A DNA stretch of 64,000 nt, taken from Zestomonas insulae. GTDB lineage: Bacteria > Pseudomonadota > Gammaproteobacteria > Pseudomonadales > Pseudomonadaceae. Below, one piece after another: positions 8,163 to 16,823 of this stretch; within the stretch, counting starts at the first letter, position 1, and the number at the start of each line of letters is the position of its first letter. Location: assembly GCF_016901015.1 (NCBI RefSeq), contig NZ_JAFEUP010000006.1, forward strand, positions 186,001 to 250,000, given 5' to 3'. The notes below the pieces were generated by a model that worked only from the letters and a program-made list of their open reading frames with translations, searched no databases and was not told the DNA's origin. A program made the position numbers and the translations under genes.

Positions 8163-8924
8163 TCAGTCGTACTCGGCTTCGGTGTGGTCGCCGAGCAGGC
8201 GGCGCTGGCGCGGCGTGCAGGCGGCCAGCACGGCGGGATTGAACTGGAACGCCAGGTAGGGCGAGAACTTCTGCGCGACCATGCGCCGCCCGTAATGCAC
8301 CTGCATCAGGTAGCGGCTACGCGCGGTGCTGCGATTGCGGCTGCCGGCATGCCACAGCTCGCTGCGAAACAGCAGTACGTCGCCGGCGCGGCACAGCACC
8401 GGCTCGGCTTGCCGGCCGCGCCAGCGCTTCTCGCCGGGCCGCGGTGGGCGGCCGGCGCGGTGGCTGCCGGCAATCACCAGGGTCGGGCAGAGCTCGGCGT
8501 CGATGTCGTCGAGGTACAGGTGTGCGGTGCAGATCTGCATCGGCAGCTCGAAGCGCGGGTCCTCGAGCAGCTGTTCCGGCAGGGCGATGGCCTGGTAGTC
8601 CTGGTGCAGTTCGGCGCCGACGAAGCCGGGGTGGCAGCGCCAGGCGGTCTGGCCGATGACGTGGCAGTCGCTGCCGAGCGCCGCTTCGGCCAGCTCGATG
8701 ACCCCGGGCAGGTCGAGGTAGGGCAGCCACAGCGGGTCGCGGTTGAACACGCATTTGTAGTGATCGAGGAGCCCCTGGTAGTCCCAGTGACTGGGAGTAA
8801 GGGCATCGATTGCCTGGCGAAGTTCGCCGATCTGGTGGTGATCCAGCACGCCGGGCAGCAGCGTGAAGCCGTCCCTGTGCAGGGCCTGCAGGCGTTGCGC
8901 GGTGAGCGAGGCGAGGTGGGGCAT
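8163..8924 (-). CDS. Phytanoyl-CoA dioxygenase (PhyH) family protein
   Basis: A 253-residue Fe(II)/2-oxoglutarate oxygenase of the PhyH family. The metal triad appears as H107-x-D109 (ELHQDYQ) and H192 (ELWHAGSRNRS), with an arginine shortly after (RSRYLMQVHY) that would bind 2-oxoglutarate. The N-terminus is the usual helical segment (LHRDGFTLLPGVLD). A GGAGG lies seven bases before the ATG. Substrates in this family vary widely (lipids, ectoine, halogenation targets) and cannot be predicted here. Confidence 0.85.
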   Translation of the reverse strand: MPHLASLTAQRLQALHRDGFTLLPGVLDHHQIGELRQAIDALTPSHWDYQGLLDHYKCVFNRDPLWLPYLDLPGVIELAEAALGSDCHVIGQTAWRCHPGFVGAELHQDYQAIALPEQLLEDPRFELPMQICTAHLYLDDIDAELCPTLVIAGSHRAGRPPRPGEKRWRGRQAEPVLCRAGDVLLFRSELWHAGSRNRSTARSRYLMQVHYGRRMVAQKFSPYLAFQFNPAVLAACTPRQRRLLGDHTEAEYD

Positions 8925-9028
8925 GGCAGGCCCTCCGGCGGGTGGCTCTGCTCATGCTGGCAGCTGTTGGCGGCGCTGCCTACCGGGGCCTCACACCGGG
9001 TCGGCGTGGGGCGCGGGTAGGGTGCGGC

Positions 9029-9586
9029 TTAGTGGTACTTCTTCTTGAAACCGGCGATCTGTGCGTCCGGACGCGGCTCTTCCTTGGCCAGCACGTAGAC
9101 CACGCGCTCGCCCTGTGGGCCGCCGCCGATGTCGTTGTAGCTGAAGGTCGGCTCGCCGAGCTTGTTCATGTCGACCATGTCGCCGTAGCGGCTGAACACG
9201 TAGATGCGCCCGTCCTGGCGAATCTCGCCGTAGAACTTCTCGGCCGGGGTCAGGCTGATGGTCAGGAACTGGTAGGCGGCGGTCTGCGCCAGCGGCTTGG
9301 CCTGGTCCTCGGCGCGCAGGGCGACGGAGATCGGCAGGCCGGACTTGGCGTCCTTCAGCTCGGTGTCCTTGATCACCGGCGCCTTGCCGGAGGCGACGAA
9401 GTCGCGGAACACCTGGTAGTCGTCGAAGACGAACAGCTGGGTCTCGGTGCGCACCTGATACCAGTCTTCGTTGTTCAGGGTCGGTGCCGGCTTGGCGGCG
9501 GCCACCGGCGCGCTCGGCGCGGTGCTGCTGCAGGCGGCGAGGCTGGCGACCAGCAGGGACACGGACAGCAGTTTGACGTAGTGCAT
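9029..9586 (-). CDS. Lipoprotein of unknown function
   Basis: A 185-residue protein starting at the ATG of MHYVKLLSVSLL, after GGAGG. The lipobox is SLAAC with Cys19. After a Pro/Ala linker comes a folded region with repeated aromatic strands (WYQVRTETQLFVFDDYQVFRDFV, YQFLTISLTPAEKFYGEI, RIYVFSRYGDMVDMNK, GERVVYVLAKEE). I do not recognise the domain. The longer open frame upstream is rejected because it lacks a signal and a ribosome site. It is divergent from the symporter gene. Confidence 0.65.
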   Translation of the reverse strand: MHYVKLLSVSLLVASLAACSSTAPSAPVAAAKPAPTLNNEDWYQVRTETQLFVFDDYQVFRDFVASGKAPVIKDTELKDAKSGLPISVALRAEDQAKPLAQTAAYQFLTISLTPAEKFYGEIRQDGRIYVFSRYGDMVDMNKLGEPTFSYNDIGGGPQGERVVYVLAKEEPRPDAQIAGFKKKYH

Positions 9587-10034
9587 GGGATTCCCCCTCC
9601 AGGGTATGAGTTGGGGCGGAAAATGCCGCATGCCGATGACACGCCGATGACCGACAAATGACGGTCTCGTGACGGTGTGCATGATGTAAAACGCAGCTCC
9701 CCTCGCAATGTAAAAAATAACCAACTGGCGATTTTTTGATCTTGGCTGAAAAGTGCCTGATTTCATGGCCTTGCCTGGATGTAACAAGGCGTGTTAGGCG
9801 CCGTTCGCCTTTTTTATGATTATTTCCCTTTACAACCGTTTGACATATTTGACGCATTTGGCAGACTGCCCGACCAGCTGAGAAGCGGATCGCGACAGCG
9901 CGAGGGAGCCTTCGGGCGCGCCCACGATCCGGCAGGTGCTTTGCAGCCAACAACAACAAATTCTGCCCTTCGCGGCGGCCGTGGCATCAGCCAGGGCAGG
10001 GGCCGCCGGCGGGCGTGCACTGGGAACAGAACGA
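9587..10034. promoter_or_regulatory. Divergent regulatory region (lipoprotein / symporter)
   Basis: 448 bp. An AT-rich segment lies at ~9690-9850. At 9837-9869 is a near-copy of the block upstream of the puuD-like gene: TTTGACATATTTGACGCAT then TTGGCAGACTG. It contains three tandem 9-bp units (TTGACATAT, TTGACGCAT, TTGGCAGAC). Confidence 0.5.
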
Positions 10035-11483
10035 ATGCTTATCTGGTTTGTTGCGGCCTATCTGATGGTCACGGTGGGTATCGGTTTCTACGCTTCTACC
10101 CGCGTCAAGAACTCCCGTGACTTCGCCGCGGGTGGCCGCAGCATGGGCTTCCCCATCGTCGCCGCCATGGTGTTCGCCACCTGGTTCGGCTCCGAGGCGG
10201 TGCTGGGCATTCCCGCAACCTTCATCGAGGAGGGCTTCGCCGGCATCATCGAAGACCCGTTCGGCTCGTTCGGCTGCCTGATGCTGGTCGGCCTGATCAT
10301 CGCCCGCCCGCTGTACCGCATGAACCTGCTGACCATCGGCGACTACTTCAAGAAGCGCTTCGGCCCCAACGTCGAGCTGATCATCAGCCTAGTGATCATC
10401 CTGTCCTACCTGGGCTGGATCGCCGCGCAGCTGACCGCCCTCGGCGTGGTGTTCAACGTGCTCTCCGACGGCGCCATCAGCACCACCCAGGGCATGCTGA
10501 TCGGCACCGCCATCGTGCTGCTCTACACCCTGTTCGGCGGCATGTGGTCGGTGGCGCTGACCGACTTCTTCCAGATGCTGATCATCGTCGGCGGCCTGAT
10601 CTACCTGACCTGGCTGATCGGCGGCATGGCCGGCGGCGCCGACGTGGTGATCGCTCACGCGGCTCAGGAGGGCAAGTTCAGCTTCATGCACAGCTTCGAG
10701 CCGAAGGACATCGTCGCCTTCATCGGCGCCGCGGTGACCATGATGCTCGGCTCGATCCCGCAGCAGGACGTGTATGCCCGGGTGATGTCGGCGAAGACCG
10801 AGAACATCGCCGCGCGCGCCTCGATGGCCGGCGCCGCGTTCTACCTGAGCTTCTGCATGCTGCCGATCTTCCTCACCTACGCCGCCTCGATGATCGACCC
10901 GGAAATGGTCAAGCACTGGCTGGCCGAGGATTCGCAGATGATCCTGCCGCACCTGATCATGGAACGCACTCCGCTGTTCGCCCAGATCATGTTCTTCGGC
11001 GCGCTGCTCTCGGCGATCATGTCGACGGCCTCGGGCACCCTTCTGGCGCCGTCGGTGACCTTCACCGAGAACGTGCTCAAGCGCTTCCGTCCGCACATGG
11101 ACGACAAGCAGTTCCTGTTCGCCATGCGCCTGACCATCGTCGCCTGCGCCATCGCCACTTGCCTGTTCGCCCTGTACTCCGACGCGAGCATCTACGAGAT
11201 GGTCGGCAACGCCTACAAGGTGACGCTGGTTGCCGCCGTGGTGCCGCTGTTCGCCGGGCTGTTCTGGAAGCGCGCCACCACCCAGGGCGCACTGCTGGCC
11301 ATCGCCTTCGGCCTGGTGTCCTGGGTCTACCTGGAGTACACCCTGAACGACGCCGCGTTCTGGCCGCCGCAACTGGCCGGTCTGCTGTTCAGCCTGGCTG
11401 GCATGCTGATCGGCTCGCTGCTGCCGCAGTTCGTCGCCCATCGCCAGTCGAGCCTGGAGCCGGGCGTCGCCCAGGCCGCCTGA
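10035..11483 (+). CDS. Sodium:solute symporter (SSS family)
   Basis: A 482-residue integral membrane protein of the SSS family, with about 13 hydrophobic helices. It begins MLIWFVAAYLMVTVGIGFYAST; the upstream in-frame codons lack a ribosome site and are Ala/Gly-rich filler. Family features include DFAAGGRSMGFPIVAAMVFATWFGSEAVLGIP in TM1-2 and MMLGSIPQQDVYARVMSAKTE in the middle. The transported solute cannot be read from the sequence. Its promoter shares a 33-bp block with the puuD-like gene, so a polyamine- or amino-acid-related substrate is possible (inference). Confidence 0.85.
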   Translation: MLIWFVAAYLMVTVGIGFYASTRVKNSRDFAAGGRSMGFPIVAAMVFATWFGSEAVLGIPATFIEEGFAGIIEDPFGSFGCLMLVGLIIARPLYRMNLLTIGDYFKKRFGPNVELIISLVIILSYLGWIAAQLTALGVVFNVLSDGAISTTQGMLIGTAIVLLYTLFGGMWSVALTDFFQMLIIVGGLIYLTWLIGGMAGGADVVIAHAAQEGKFSFMHSFEPKDIVAFIGAAVTMMLGSIPQQDVYARVMSAKTENIAARASMAGAAFYLSFCMLPIFLTYAASMIDPEMVKHWLAEDSQMILPHLIMERTPLFAQIMFFGALLSAIMSTASGTLLAPSVTFTENVLKRFRPHMDDKQFLFAMRLTIVACAIATCLFALYSDASIYEMVGNAYKVTLVAAVVPLFAGLFWKRATTQGALLAIAFGLVSWVYLEYTLNDAAFWPPQLAGLLFSLAGMLIGSLLPQFVAHRQSSLEPGVAQAA

Positions 11484-11500
11484 TTCAGCTGGCGATCGAT

Positions 11501-11529
11501 AAAAAGGGCGACTACGGTCGCCCTTTTTT
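11501..11529 (+). terminator. Intrinsic terminator (symporter)
   Basis: Stem AAGGGCGAC / GTCGCCCTT with a TACG loop and a run of six T, 18 bp after the stop codon. Confidence 0.9.
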
Positions 11530-11675
11530 GTGCCCGCCGATCTACCCGCCACACCATGCGCCGGAGCTGTCACCCGCCAGCCGGTGCTGGCGTTGGGCCC
11601 GGCAGTCCGCACTGCCCATTGTGTAGTTGGCGAGTGCTGGAGTGGTCGAACGGCCCTTTGGCGTTTCGTCGGGCA

Positions 11676-11707
11676 ACAAAAAGCCCCGCCGAGGCGGGGC
11701 TTTTTGT
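11676..11707. terminator. Bidirectional terminator (porin gene)
   Basis: ACAAAAAGCCCCGCC paired with GGCGGGGCTTTTTGT. It lies directly after the minus-strand porin gene. Confidence 0.88.
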
Positions 11708-11724
11708 GGCTGCCGGATGGCCGC

Positions 11725-12522
11725 TTAGAAGTGCACTTTGGCCAGGAAGCTCAGTGCGCTCTGATCGGTGCGGAACGCTTGGCTGTCTTCGATGGCGTAC
11801 TTGTCCGACCAGTAGTCGTATTCGACGCCGACGTAGAACTTCTTCACCGCATTCCAGCCCATGGCCTTGCCCAGGTCGTACTTGATCTGCGGGTTGACGT
11901 GCAGGTTGGCGTGCAGGTCGGACTCGTTGCCGCTGCCGTCCTTGTTGTTCCACACGTAGTCGATGAAGCCGTCGATCACCAGATCGGAGTTGCCGACCGG
12001 AACGGTGTAGGACCACACCGGGGTGACCTGCCACTGGCCCTTCGGCTGGCCGCTGATGCCGTCCGGCTTGCGGTAGTAGAAGTTCAGCTGGAAGTAGTCG
12101 AAGCCCGGGATGGCCAGGTCGAAGCCTGGGCCGAGCAGGTAGTTCTGGGTGTCGTTCTCGCCACGCTCGTAGGTGGCGGCGAGCAGCACGTCCTTGATCG
12201 GGCCGAATTCCAGCTTCTGGTCGAACACCTTGCCGAACGACAGGCGCGGCGAGATTTCGCCGTAGTAGGTGTCGCTGCCGGCGAGGAAGTCGTGTTCGCC
12301 CTGGTAGTTGATCTGGTCGACGAAGATGAACAGGTCGCCCCAGGTCCAGCCGCTGGCGTGCTCGAAGGTCCAGGTCTGCTGGGTCGGCGGGTTGACCTGG
12401 AAGTCTTTGCCCCACAGGAAGCTCAGGCTGTTGTCCTGCCACAGCAGCGCGTCGCCGGCCGAGGCCTGGCCGCCGATCAGCAGGCTGCCTGCCAGCGCGA
12501 GGGATTTGAGTGCACGGTTCAT
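11725..12522 (-). CDS. OmpK/Tsx-type outer-membrane channel protein
   Basis: A 265-residue protein with a signal peptide (MNRALKSLALAGSLLIGGQASA) and a beta-barrel of the nucleoside-specific channel-forming (Tsx/OmpK) family. It shows alternating amphipathic strands and family features such as NSLSFLWGKDF, GDLFIFVDQINYQG, YGEISPRLSFGK and a C-terminal phenylalanine (LAKVHF) for Bam recognition. The ATG chosen starts the signal peptide. It should form a small-solute pore in the outer membrane. The substrate is unproven, though nucleosides are the family precedent. Confidence 0.88.
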   Translation of the reverse strand: MNRALKSLALAGSLLIGGQASAGDALLWQDNSLSFLWGKDFQVNPPTQQTWTFEHASGWTWGDLFIFVDQINYQGEHDFLAGSDTYYGEISPRLSFGKVFDQKLEFGPIKDVLLAATYERGENDTQNYLLGPGFDLAIPGFDYFQLNFYYRKPDGISGQPKGQWQVTPVWSYTVPVGNSDLVIDGFIDYVWNNKDGSGNESDLHANLHVNPQIKYDLGKAMGWNAVKKFYVGVEYDYWSDKYAIEDSQAFRTDQSALSFLAKVHF

Positions 12523-12905
12523 CAAGTGTTGGCTCCTAATGGGTATCGTTCTTTTAGTTTCAAACCTGTCTGCTTGGTCAGGCTTTCCCCTTGTTAGCAA
12601 GAACGAAGCCAAGACCTTTGCGAAGCGCGCGGGATTCTAGCCGAAGCGCATAACCCGTTGTTTTTTTATGGAGATGCCGGGGACGGGCGGTTCTCCACAG
12701 CGCCCGGCGGGCGGTACGCCCGTCCAAAGCAGGGCTGGATTTCTGATCGCGCGGACAACTTTGCCTCAAGTTGGGGCAGGCGGTGGCATTCGGCCGGGGA
12801 GCGACCATCCTGCTCGTAACGAACGGATACGGCAAAAGGCGGCCTTGATAGCCGGCCTGTATTAAAATACGCGCCGCAATTGGATATCTCATGCTTGGAG
12901 TTTCG
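12523..12905. promoter_or_regulatory. Divergent intergenic region (porin / nhaD)
   Basis: 383 bp separating the divergent porin and nhaD genes. An AT-rich TGTATTAAAATACG just before nhaD (around 12858-12871) could hold its -10 element. A GC-rich part in the middle (12670-12730) has a small inverted repeat. I see no small gene. Confidence 0.4.
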
Positions 12906-14309
12906 ATGAAGCCACTGCTGAAGGGCCTGCTGCCCGCCCTGTTACTGTTGCCTTCCCTGGCCCAGGCGGCCGAGCTGGATGGCGCGACCCTGAGCCTGCT
13001 GTGGGCGATTCCTTTCGTCGGTGTGCTGCTGTCGATCGCGTTGTTCCCGATCTTCGCGCCGAGCCTCTGGCACCACCACTTCGGCAAGATCACCGCGCTG
13101 TGGACCCTGGCCTTCCTGGTGCCGTTCACCTACAGCTTCGGCCTGCACGACAGTGGCGCGCTGGTGGTGCACGCGCTGCTCGCCGAGTACATCCCGTTCA
13201 TCCTCCTGCTGTTCGCCCTCTACACCATCTCCGGCGGCATCCTGCTGTGGGGCAACCTGCACGGCTCGCCGGCGCTGAACACCGGGCTGCTCGCCCTTGG
13301 CGCGCTGCTCGCCTCGCTGATGGGCACCACCGGCGCGGCGATGCTGCTGATCCGCCCGCTGCTGCGCGCCAACGACAACCGCAAGCACAAGGTGCACGTG
13401 GTGGTGTTCTTCATCTTCCTGGTCGCCAACGTCGGTGGCGGCCTGACCCCGCTGGGCGATCCGCCGCTGTTCCTCGGCTTCCTCAAGGGCGTGGATTTCC
13501 TCTGGACCGTCGAGCACATGGCCGTGCCAGTGGCGGTGCTGTCGGCGGCGCTGCTGGCGATCTTCTATGTCCTCGATCGCTTCTTCTACAGCAAGGAAGA
13601 CGAGTTGCTGGCGCGTGACCCGACCCCGGATTCGCCGCTCAAGCTGTACGGCAAGTGGAACTTCCTGCTGCTGCTTGGCGTGGTCGGCGCGGTGCTGCTG
13701 TCCGGGCTGTGGAAGCCGGGTATCGCCTTCTCGGTGATGGGTACTCCGGTAGACCTGCAGAGCCTGGTCCGCGATGGCCTGCTGATCGGCCTGGCGCTGG
13801 TCTCGCTGGCGATCACCCCCAAGCAGGTACGCGCCGGCAACGAGTTCAACTGGGGGCCGATGGCCGAGGTCGGCAAGCTGTTCGCCGGCATATTCATCAC
13901 CATCGCCCCGGCCATCGCCATTCTGCGCGCCGGCAGCGAAGGCCACCTGGCCGGGCTGGTGGCGCTGGTCTCCGACGCCAACGGCGCGCCGATCGACGCC
14001 ATGTACTTCTGGATGAGCGGGATTCTCTCCGGTTTCCTCGACAACGCGCCGACCTACCTGGTGTTCTTCAACCTGGCCGCCGGCGACGCGCAGCACCTGA
14101 TGCACGATCTGCCCGGCACGCTGCTGGCGATCTCCATGGGCTCGGTGTTCATGGGCGCGATGACCTACATCGGCAACGCGCCGAACTTCATGGTCAAGGC
14201 CATCGCCGAGCAGCGCGGCGTGGCCATGCCGAGTTTCTTCGGTTACCTGCTGTGGTCGGTGCTGATCCTCCTGCCGCTGTTCGGCCTGCTGACCCTGTTG
14301 TTCTTCTAG
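12906..14309 (+). CDS. nhaD: Na+/H+ antiporter NhaD
   Basis: A 467-residue inner-membrane protein of the ion-transporter (NhaD/ArsB) superfamily that exchanges cytoplasmic Na+ for H+ in salt and pH homeostasis. I use the ATG of MKPLLKGLLPALLLLPSLAQA, with TTGGAG just before it. The first segment looks like a signal peptide, as known for NhaD. Typical segments are GTTGAAMLLIRPLLRANDNRKHK, NVGGGLTPLGDPPLFLGFLKGV, and FLDNAPTYLVFFN with TYIGNAPNFMVKAIAE, the two broken-helix signatures. Monocistronic. Confidence 0.92.
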   Translation: MKPLLKGLLPALLLLPSLAQAAELDGATLSLLWAIPFVGVLLSIALFPIFAPSLWHHHFGKITALWTLAFLVPFTYSFGLHDSGALVVHALLAEYIPFILLLFALYTISGGILLWGNLHGSPALNTGLLALGALLASLMGTTGAAMLLIRPLLRANDNRKHKVHVVVFFIFLVANVGGGLTPLGDPPLFLGFLKGVDFLWTVEHMAVPVAVLSAALLAIFYVLDRFFYSKEDELLARDPTPDSPLKLYGKWNFLLLLGVVGAVLLSGLWKPGIAFSVMGTPVDLQSLVRDGLLIGLALVSLAITPKQVRAGNEFNWGPMAEVGKLFAGIFITIAPAIAILRAGSEGHLAGLVALVSDANGAPIDAMYFWMSGILSGFLDNAPTYLVFFNLAAGDAQHLMHDLPGTLLAISMGSVFMGAMTYIGNAPNFMVKAIAEQRGVAMPSFFGYLLWSVLILLPLFGLLTLLFF

Positions 14310-14383
14310 CCGTGACGCGCCTGGCCTAGACTCAGCGGCACGCGGCCGACCGGCCGCTGAGGCTCTAGGAAGGAACGCGTTCG

Positions 14384-15820
14384 ATGCTGTCATGGTTGCT
14401 GCTCCACCCGCTGGCCAGCGCCGGCGCGCTGCTCGTCCTCGACCTGCTGGTCTGGCAGCTGCTGCCACCCAGTCGCCACGCCTGGAAGGTGCTGGCGCGG
14501 GTCAGCTTCTTCCTGCTCTACAGCATGCTGCTGTTCAACAGCGGACTCAGCCCGCTGCAGGCCGCGCCATGGGCCGAGCAGCTGCCGGAACACCTGACCG
14601 CCACCGTGCTGCTGATCGCCTGGTGGCTGTTCTGCGCGCGGACCCTGACCATCCTCATCGGCGCGGTGCTGATCCAGCGCAGCGGTGGGCACACCGGGCG
14701 CCTGCTGCAGGACGTGCTCGGCGCGATCATCTTCCTGGTGGCCATCGTCGCCGCCGCCGCCTACGTCATGCAGCTGCCGGTCAAGGGCCTGCTGGCCACC
14801 TCCGGCGCCCTGGCGATCATCGTCGGCCTGGCGTTGCAGAGCACCCTCGGCGACGTGTTCTCCGGCATCGTGCTGAACACCACCAAGCCGTATCAGCTGG
14901 ATGACCTGATCGCCATCGACGGCACCGAAGGGCGGGTGGTGGAAATTGACTGGCGCGCCACCCACCTGCTGACCAGCCAGGGCACCCTGGCGGTGATCCC
15001 CAACTCAGTGGCGGCCAAGGCCAAGGTGCTGAACTTCAGCCGGCCGAGCGAACTGCACGGGGTGGCGATCAGCCTGGAGTTCCCCGCCCAGGTGCGCCCC
15101 AAGCTGATCACCGACGCGCTGGAGCGCGCCTTGCAGGGTTGCCGCGAACTGCTCGCCCAGCCCAAGCCGGGGGTGAGCATCAAGAAGACCGTCAACGGCA
15201 CCCTGGAGTACGAGGCCAGCGGCTACGTCGCGGTGATGGCGCACAAGGGCGCGGTGCGCAACCAGCTGTATGACCTGGCCTACCGGCACCTGTCGGCGTC
15301 CGGCGTGCTGCTCTCCGGCGAGCCGGGCAGCTCGCCGGCGCGCGGCCTGCTCGACAGCGTCAGCCTGTTCGCCTCGCTCAGCGCCGACGAGAAGCAGGCG
15401 ATCAGCGAGCACATGACCCGCTTGGAAGTGGCGGCCGGAGACGCGATCCTGTCCCGCGACGAGTTGGCGCAGCATCTGCTGATCATCTCGGCTGGCGTGG
15501 TGGCCGCCAATGTCCACGGCGACGCCGGTCGCATCGAGGCGGGGCGGATGGGGCCAGGCGAGGTCTTTGGTCTCGCCGGGATGCTGGGTTCGGCGACCGA
15601 GTTCAGTGCGCTGACGCCCTGTGTGTTGTACCGCGTCGAGCGTGAATACCTTGAGCCATGTTTGGAGGCGCGTCGCGAGATCGCCGATGCCATGGCGCGG
15701 CTCTCCAGCTACCGCCAGCAACGCAGCGAAAGCCTGCTCGCTGAGCCTCCAACGGTGGTCGCCAAGCCCGGCCTGTTTGGCTGGTTGCGCCGCCATGCGC
15801 CGGGGCGGCGGGTGTCCTGA
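14384..15820 (+). CDS. Mechanosensitive-channel-like protein with C-terminal cyclic-nucleotide-binding domain
   Basis: 478 residues. There are N-terminal membrane helices (~1-155), then the MscS pore and beta domains (~130-310) with LATSGALAIIVGLALQSTLGDVFSGIVLNTTKPYQLDD and GRVVEIDWRATHLLTSQGTLAVIPNSV. A cNMP-binding domain follows (~325-445) with LFASLSADEKQAISEHM, AGDAILSRDELAQHLLIISAGVV and GPGEVFGLAGMLG. This is the bacterial CNG-type architecture, in which a MscS core may be gated by cyclic nucleotide. An AGGAAGGA lies before the ATG. Ligand and ion selectivity are not determined from sequence. Confidence 0.88.
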   Translation: MLSWLLLHPLASAGALLVLDLLVWQLLPPSRHAWKVLARVSFFLLYSMLLFNSGLSPLQAAPWAEQLPEHLTATVLLIAWWLFCARTLTILIGAVLIQRSGGHTGRLLQDVLGAIIFLVAIVAAAAYVMQLPVKGLLATSGALAIIVGLALQSTLGDVFSGIVLNTTKPYQLDDLIAIDGTEGRVVEIDWRATHLLTSQGTLAVIPNSVAAKAKVLNFSRPSELHGVAISLEFPAQVRPKLITDALERALQGCRELLAQPKPGVSIKKTVNGTLEYEASGYVAVMAHKGAVRNQLYDLAYRHLSASGVLLSGEPGSSPARGLLDSVSLFASLSADEKQAISEHMTRLEVAAGDAILSRDELAQHLLIISAGVVAANVHGDAGRIEAGRMGPGEVFGLAGMLGSATEFSALTPCVLYRVEREYLEPCLEARREIADAMARLSSYRQQRSESLLAEPPTVVAKPGLFGWLRRHAPGRRVS

Positions 15821-15932
15821 CGCGGCGGTTTAGTTCGTTCGATTCATGCACGCGGCCGCGCGGCTGGTTACCTTCGCTGGACTGCGTCGCCAACTCGGCT
15901 GGCGGCGCGCTGAATCCACCAGGAGCGAGACG

Positions 15933-16748
15933 ATGAACGAGCGGGTACTGATCGAGATCGACGACGACGGCGTGGCGGACGTCTGCCTGAACCGCGCCGA
16001 CAAGATGAACGCCCTCGACGCGGAAATGTTCGACGGCATCCTTGCTGCCCAGGCGCGGTTGCGCGATGAGCAGGGGCTGCGCGCGGTGGTGCTGCGGGGC
16101 GCCGGGCGGGCGTTCTGCGCTGGCCTGGACATGGGCCGCATGCAGCACATGGCGCAGGGCAGCAGCGGCCGCGACCACCTGCTTGCCGAGCGCACCCAGG
16201 GCATCGCCAACAATCCGCAGCAGGTCGCCTGGGGCTGGCGCGAGTTGCCGGTGCCGGTGATCGCCGCGATCCACGGGGTGGCCTTCGGCGGTGGCCTGCA
16301 GGTGGCGCTCGGCGCCGACCTGCGCTGCGTCGCCAGCGACGCGCGGCTGTCGGTGCTGGAGATGAAGTGGGGGCTGGTGCCGGACATGGCCGGCTTCCCG
16401 CTGCTGCGCGAGTTGCTGCGTGGCGATGTACTGCGCGAGCTGGTCTACACCGCGCGCGTGCTCGACGGTGGCGAGGCAGTGCAGCTCGGTCTGGCCAGCT
16501 GGGTCGGCGCCGATCCGCTGGCCCGCGCTCGCGAGCTGGCGCGGCAGATCGCGCAGAGCAGCCCGGACGCCGTGCGCGCCGCCAAACGCCTGCTCAACCA
16601 GGTCAGCGATGCCAGCGAAGCCGAGCTGCTGCAGCGCGAGTCGCTTGAGCAGGATCGCCTGATCGGCAGCCCGAACCAGCGCGAGGCGGCGGCCGCCGGC
16701 CTGCAGAAGCGCGCGCCGCGATTCGGCGAGCTGCTCCCGGAGGGCTGA
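15933..16748 (+). CDS. Crotonase / enoyl-CoA hydratase family protein
   Basis: A 271-residue crotonase-fold protein starting at the ATG after AGGAGCGAG. The oxyanion-hole segments are GRAFCAGLDM and HGVAFGGGLQVALGADLRC. The second part (WGLVPDMAGFPLLRELL...AARVLDGGEAVQLGLASWVG) is typical of the hydratase/isomerase family. The usual catalytic Glu of hydratases near residue ~140 appears replaced (MKWGLVPDMAG has Asp in the second position), so activity may be isomerase- or hydrolase-like. It is separate from paa. The nitronate monooxygenase gene follows 75 bp later. Confidence 0.8.
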   Translation: MNERVLIEIDDDGVADVCLNRADKMNALDAEMFDGILAAQARLRDEQGLRAVVLRGAGRAFCAGLDMGRMQHMAQGSSGRDHLLAERTQGIANNPQQVAWGWRELPVPVIAAIHGVAFGGGLQVALGADLRCVASDARLSVLEMKWGLVPDMAGFPLLRELLRGDVLRELVYTARVLDGGEAVQLGLASWVGADPLARARELARQIAQSSPDAVRAAKRLLNQVSDASEAELLQRESLEQDRLIGSPNQREAAAAGLQKRAPRFGELLPEG

Positions 16749-16823
16749 TGCGGCTTTCGGCGCATGGTGGCGGCGCGGCGCATTTGCGATAGTGCCGCTC
16801 CCCGCGTCGTAAGGAGCACCGCG

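Noticed and set aside
14390..15796. Minus-strand open frames opposite the mechanosensitive channel gene
   Set aside because: Low-complexity shadow sequence without ribosome sites or recognisable motifs.
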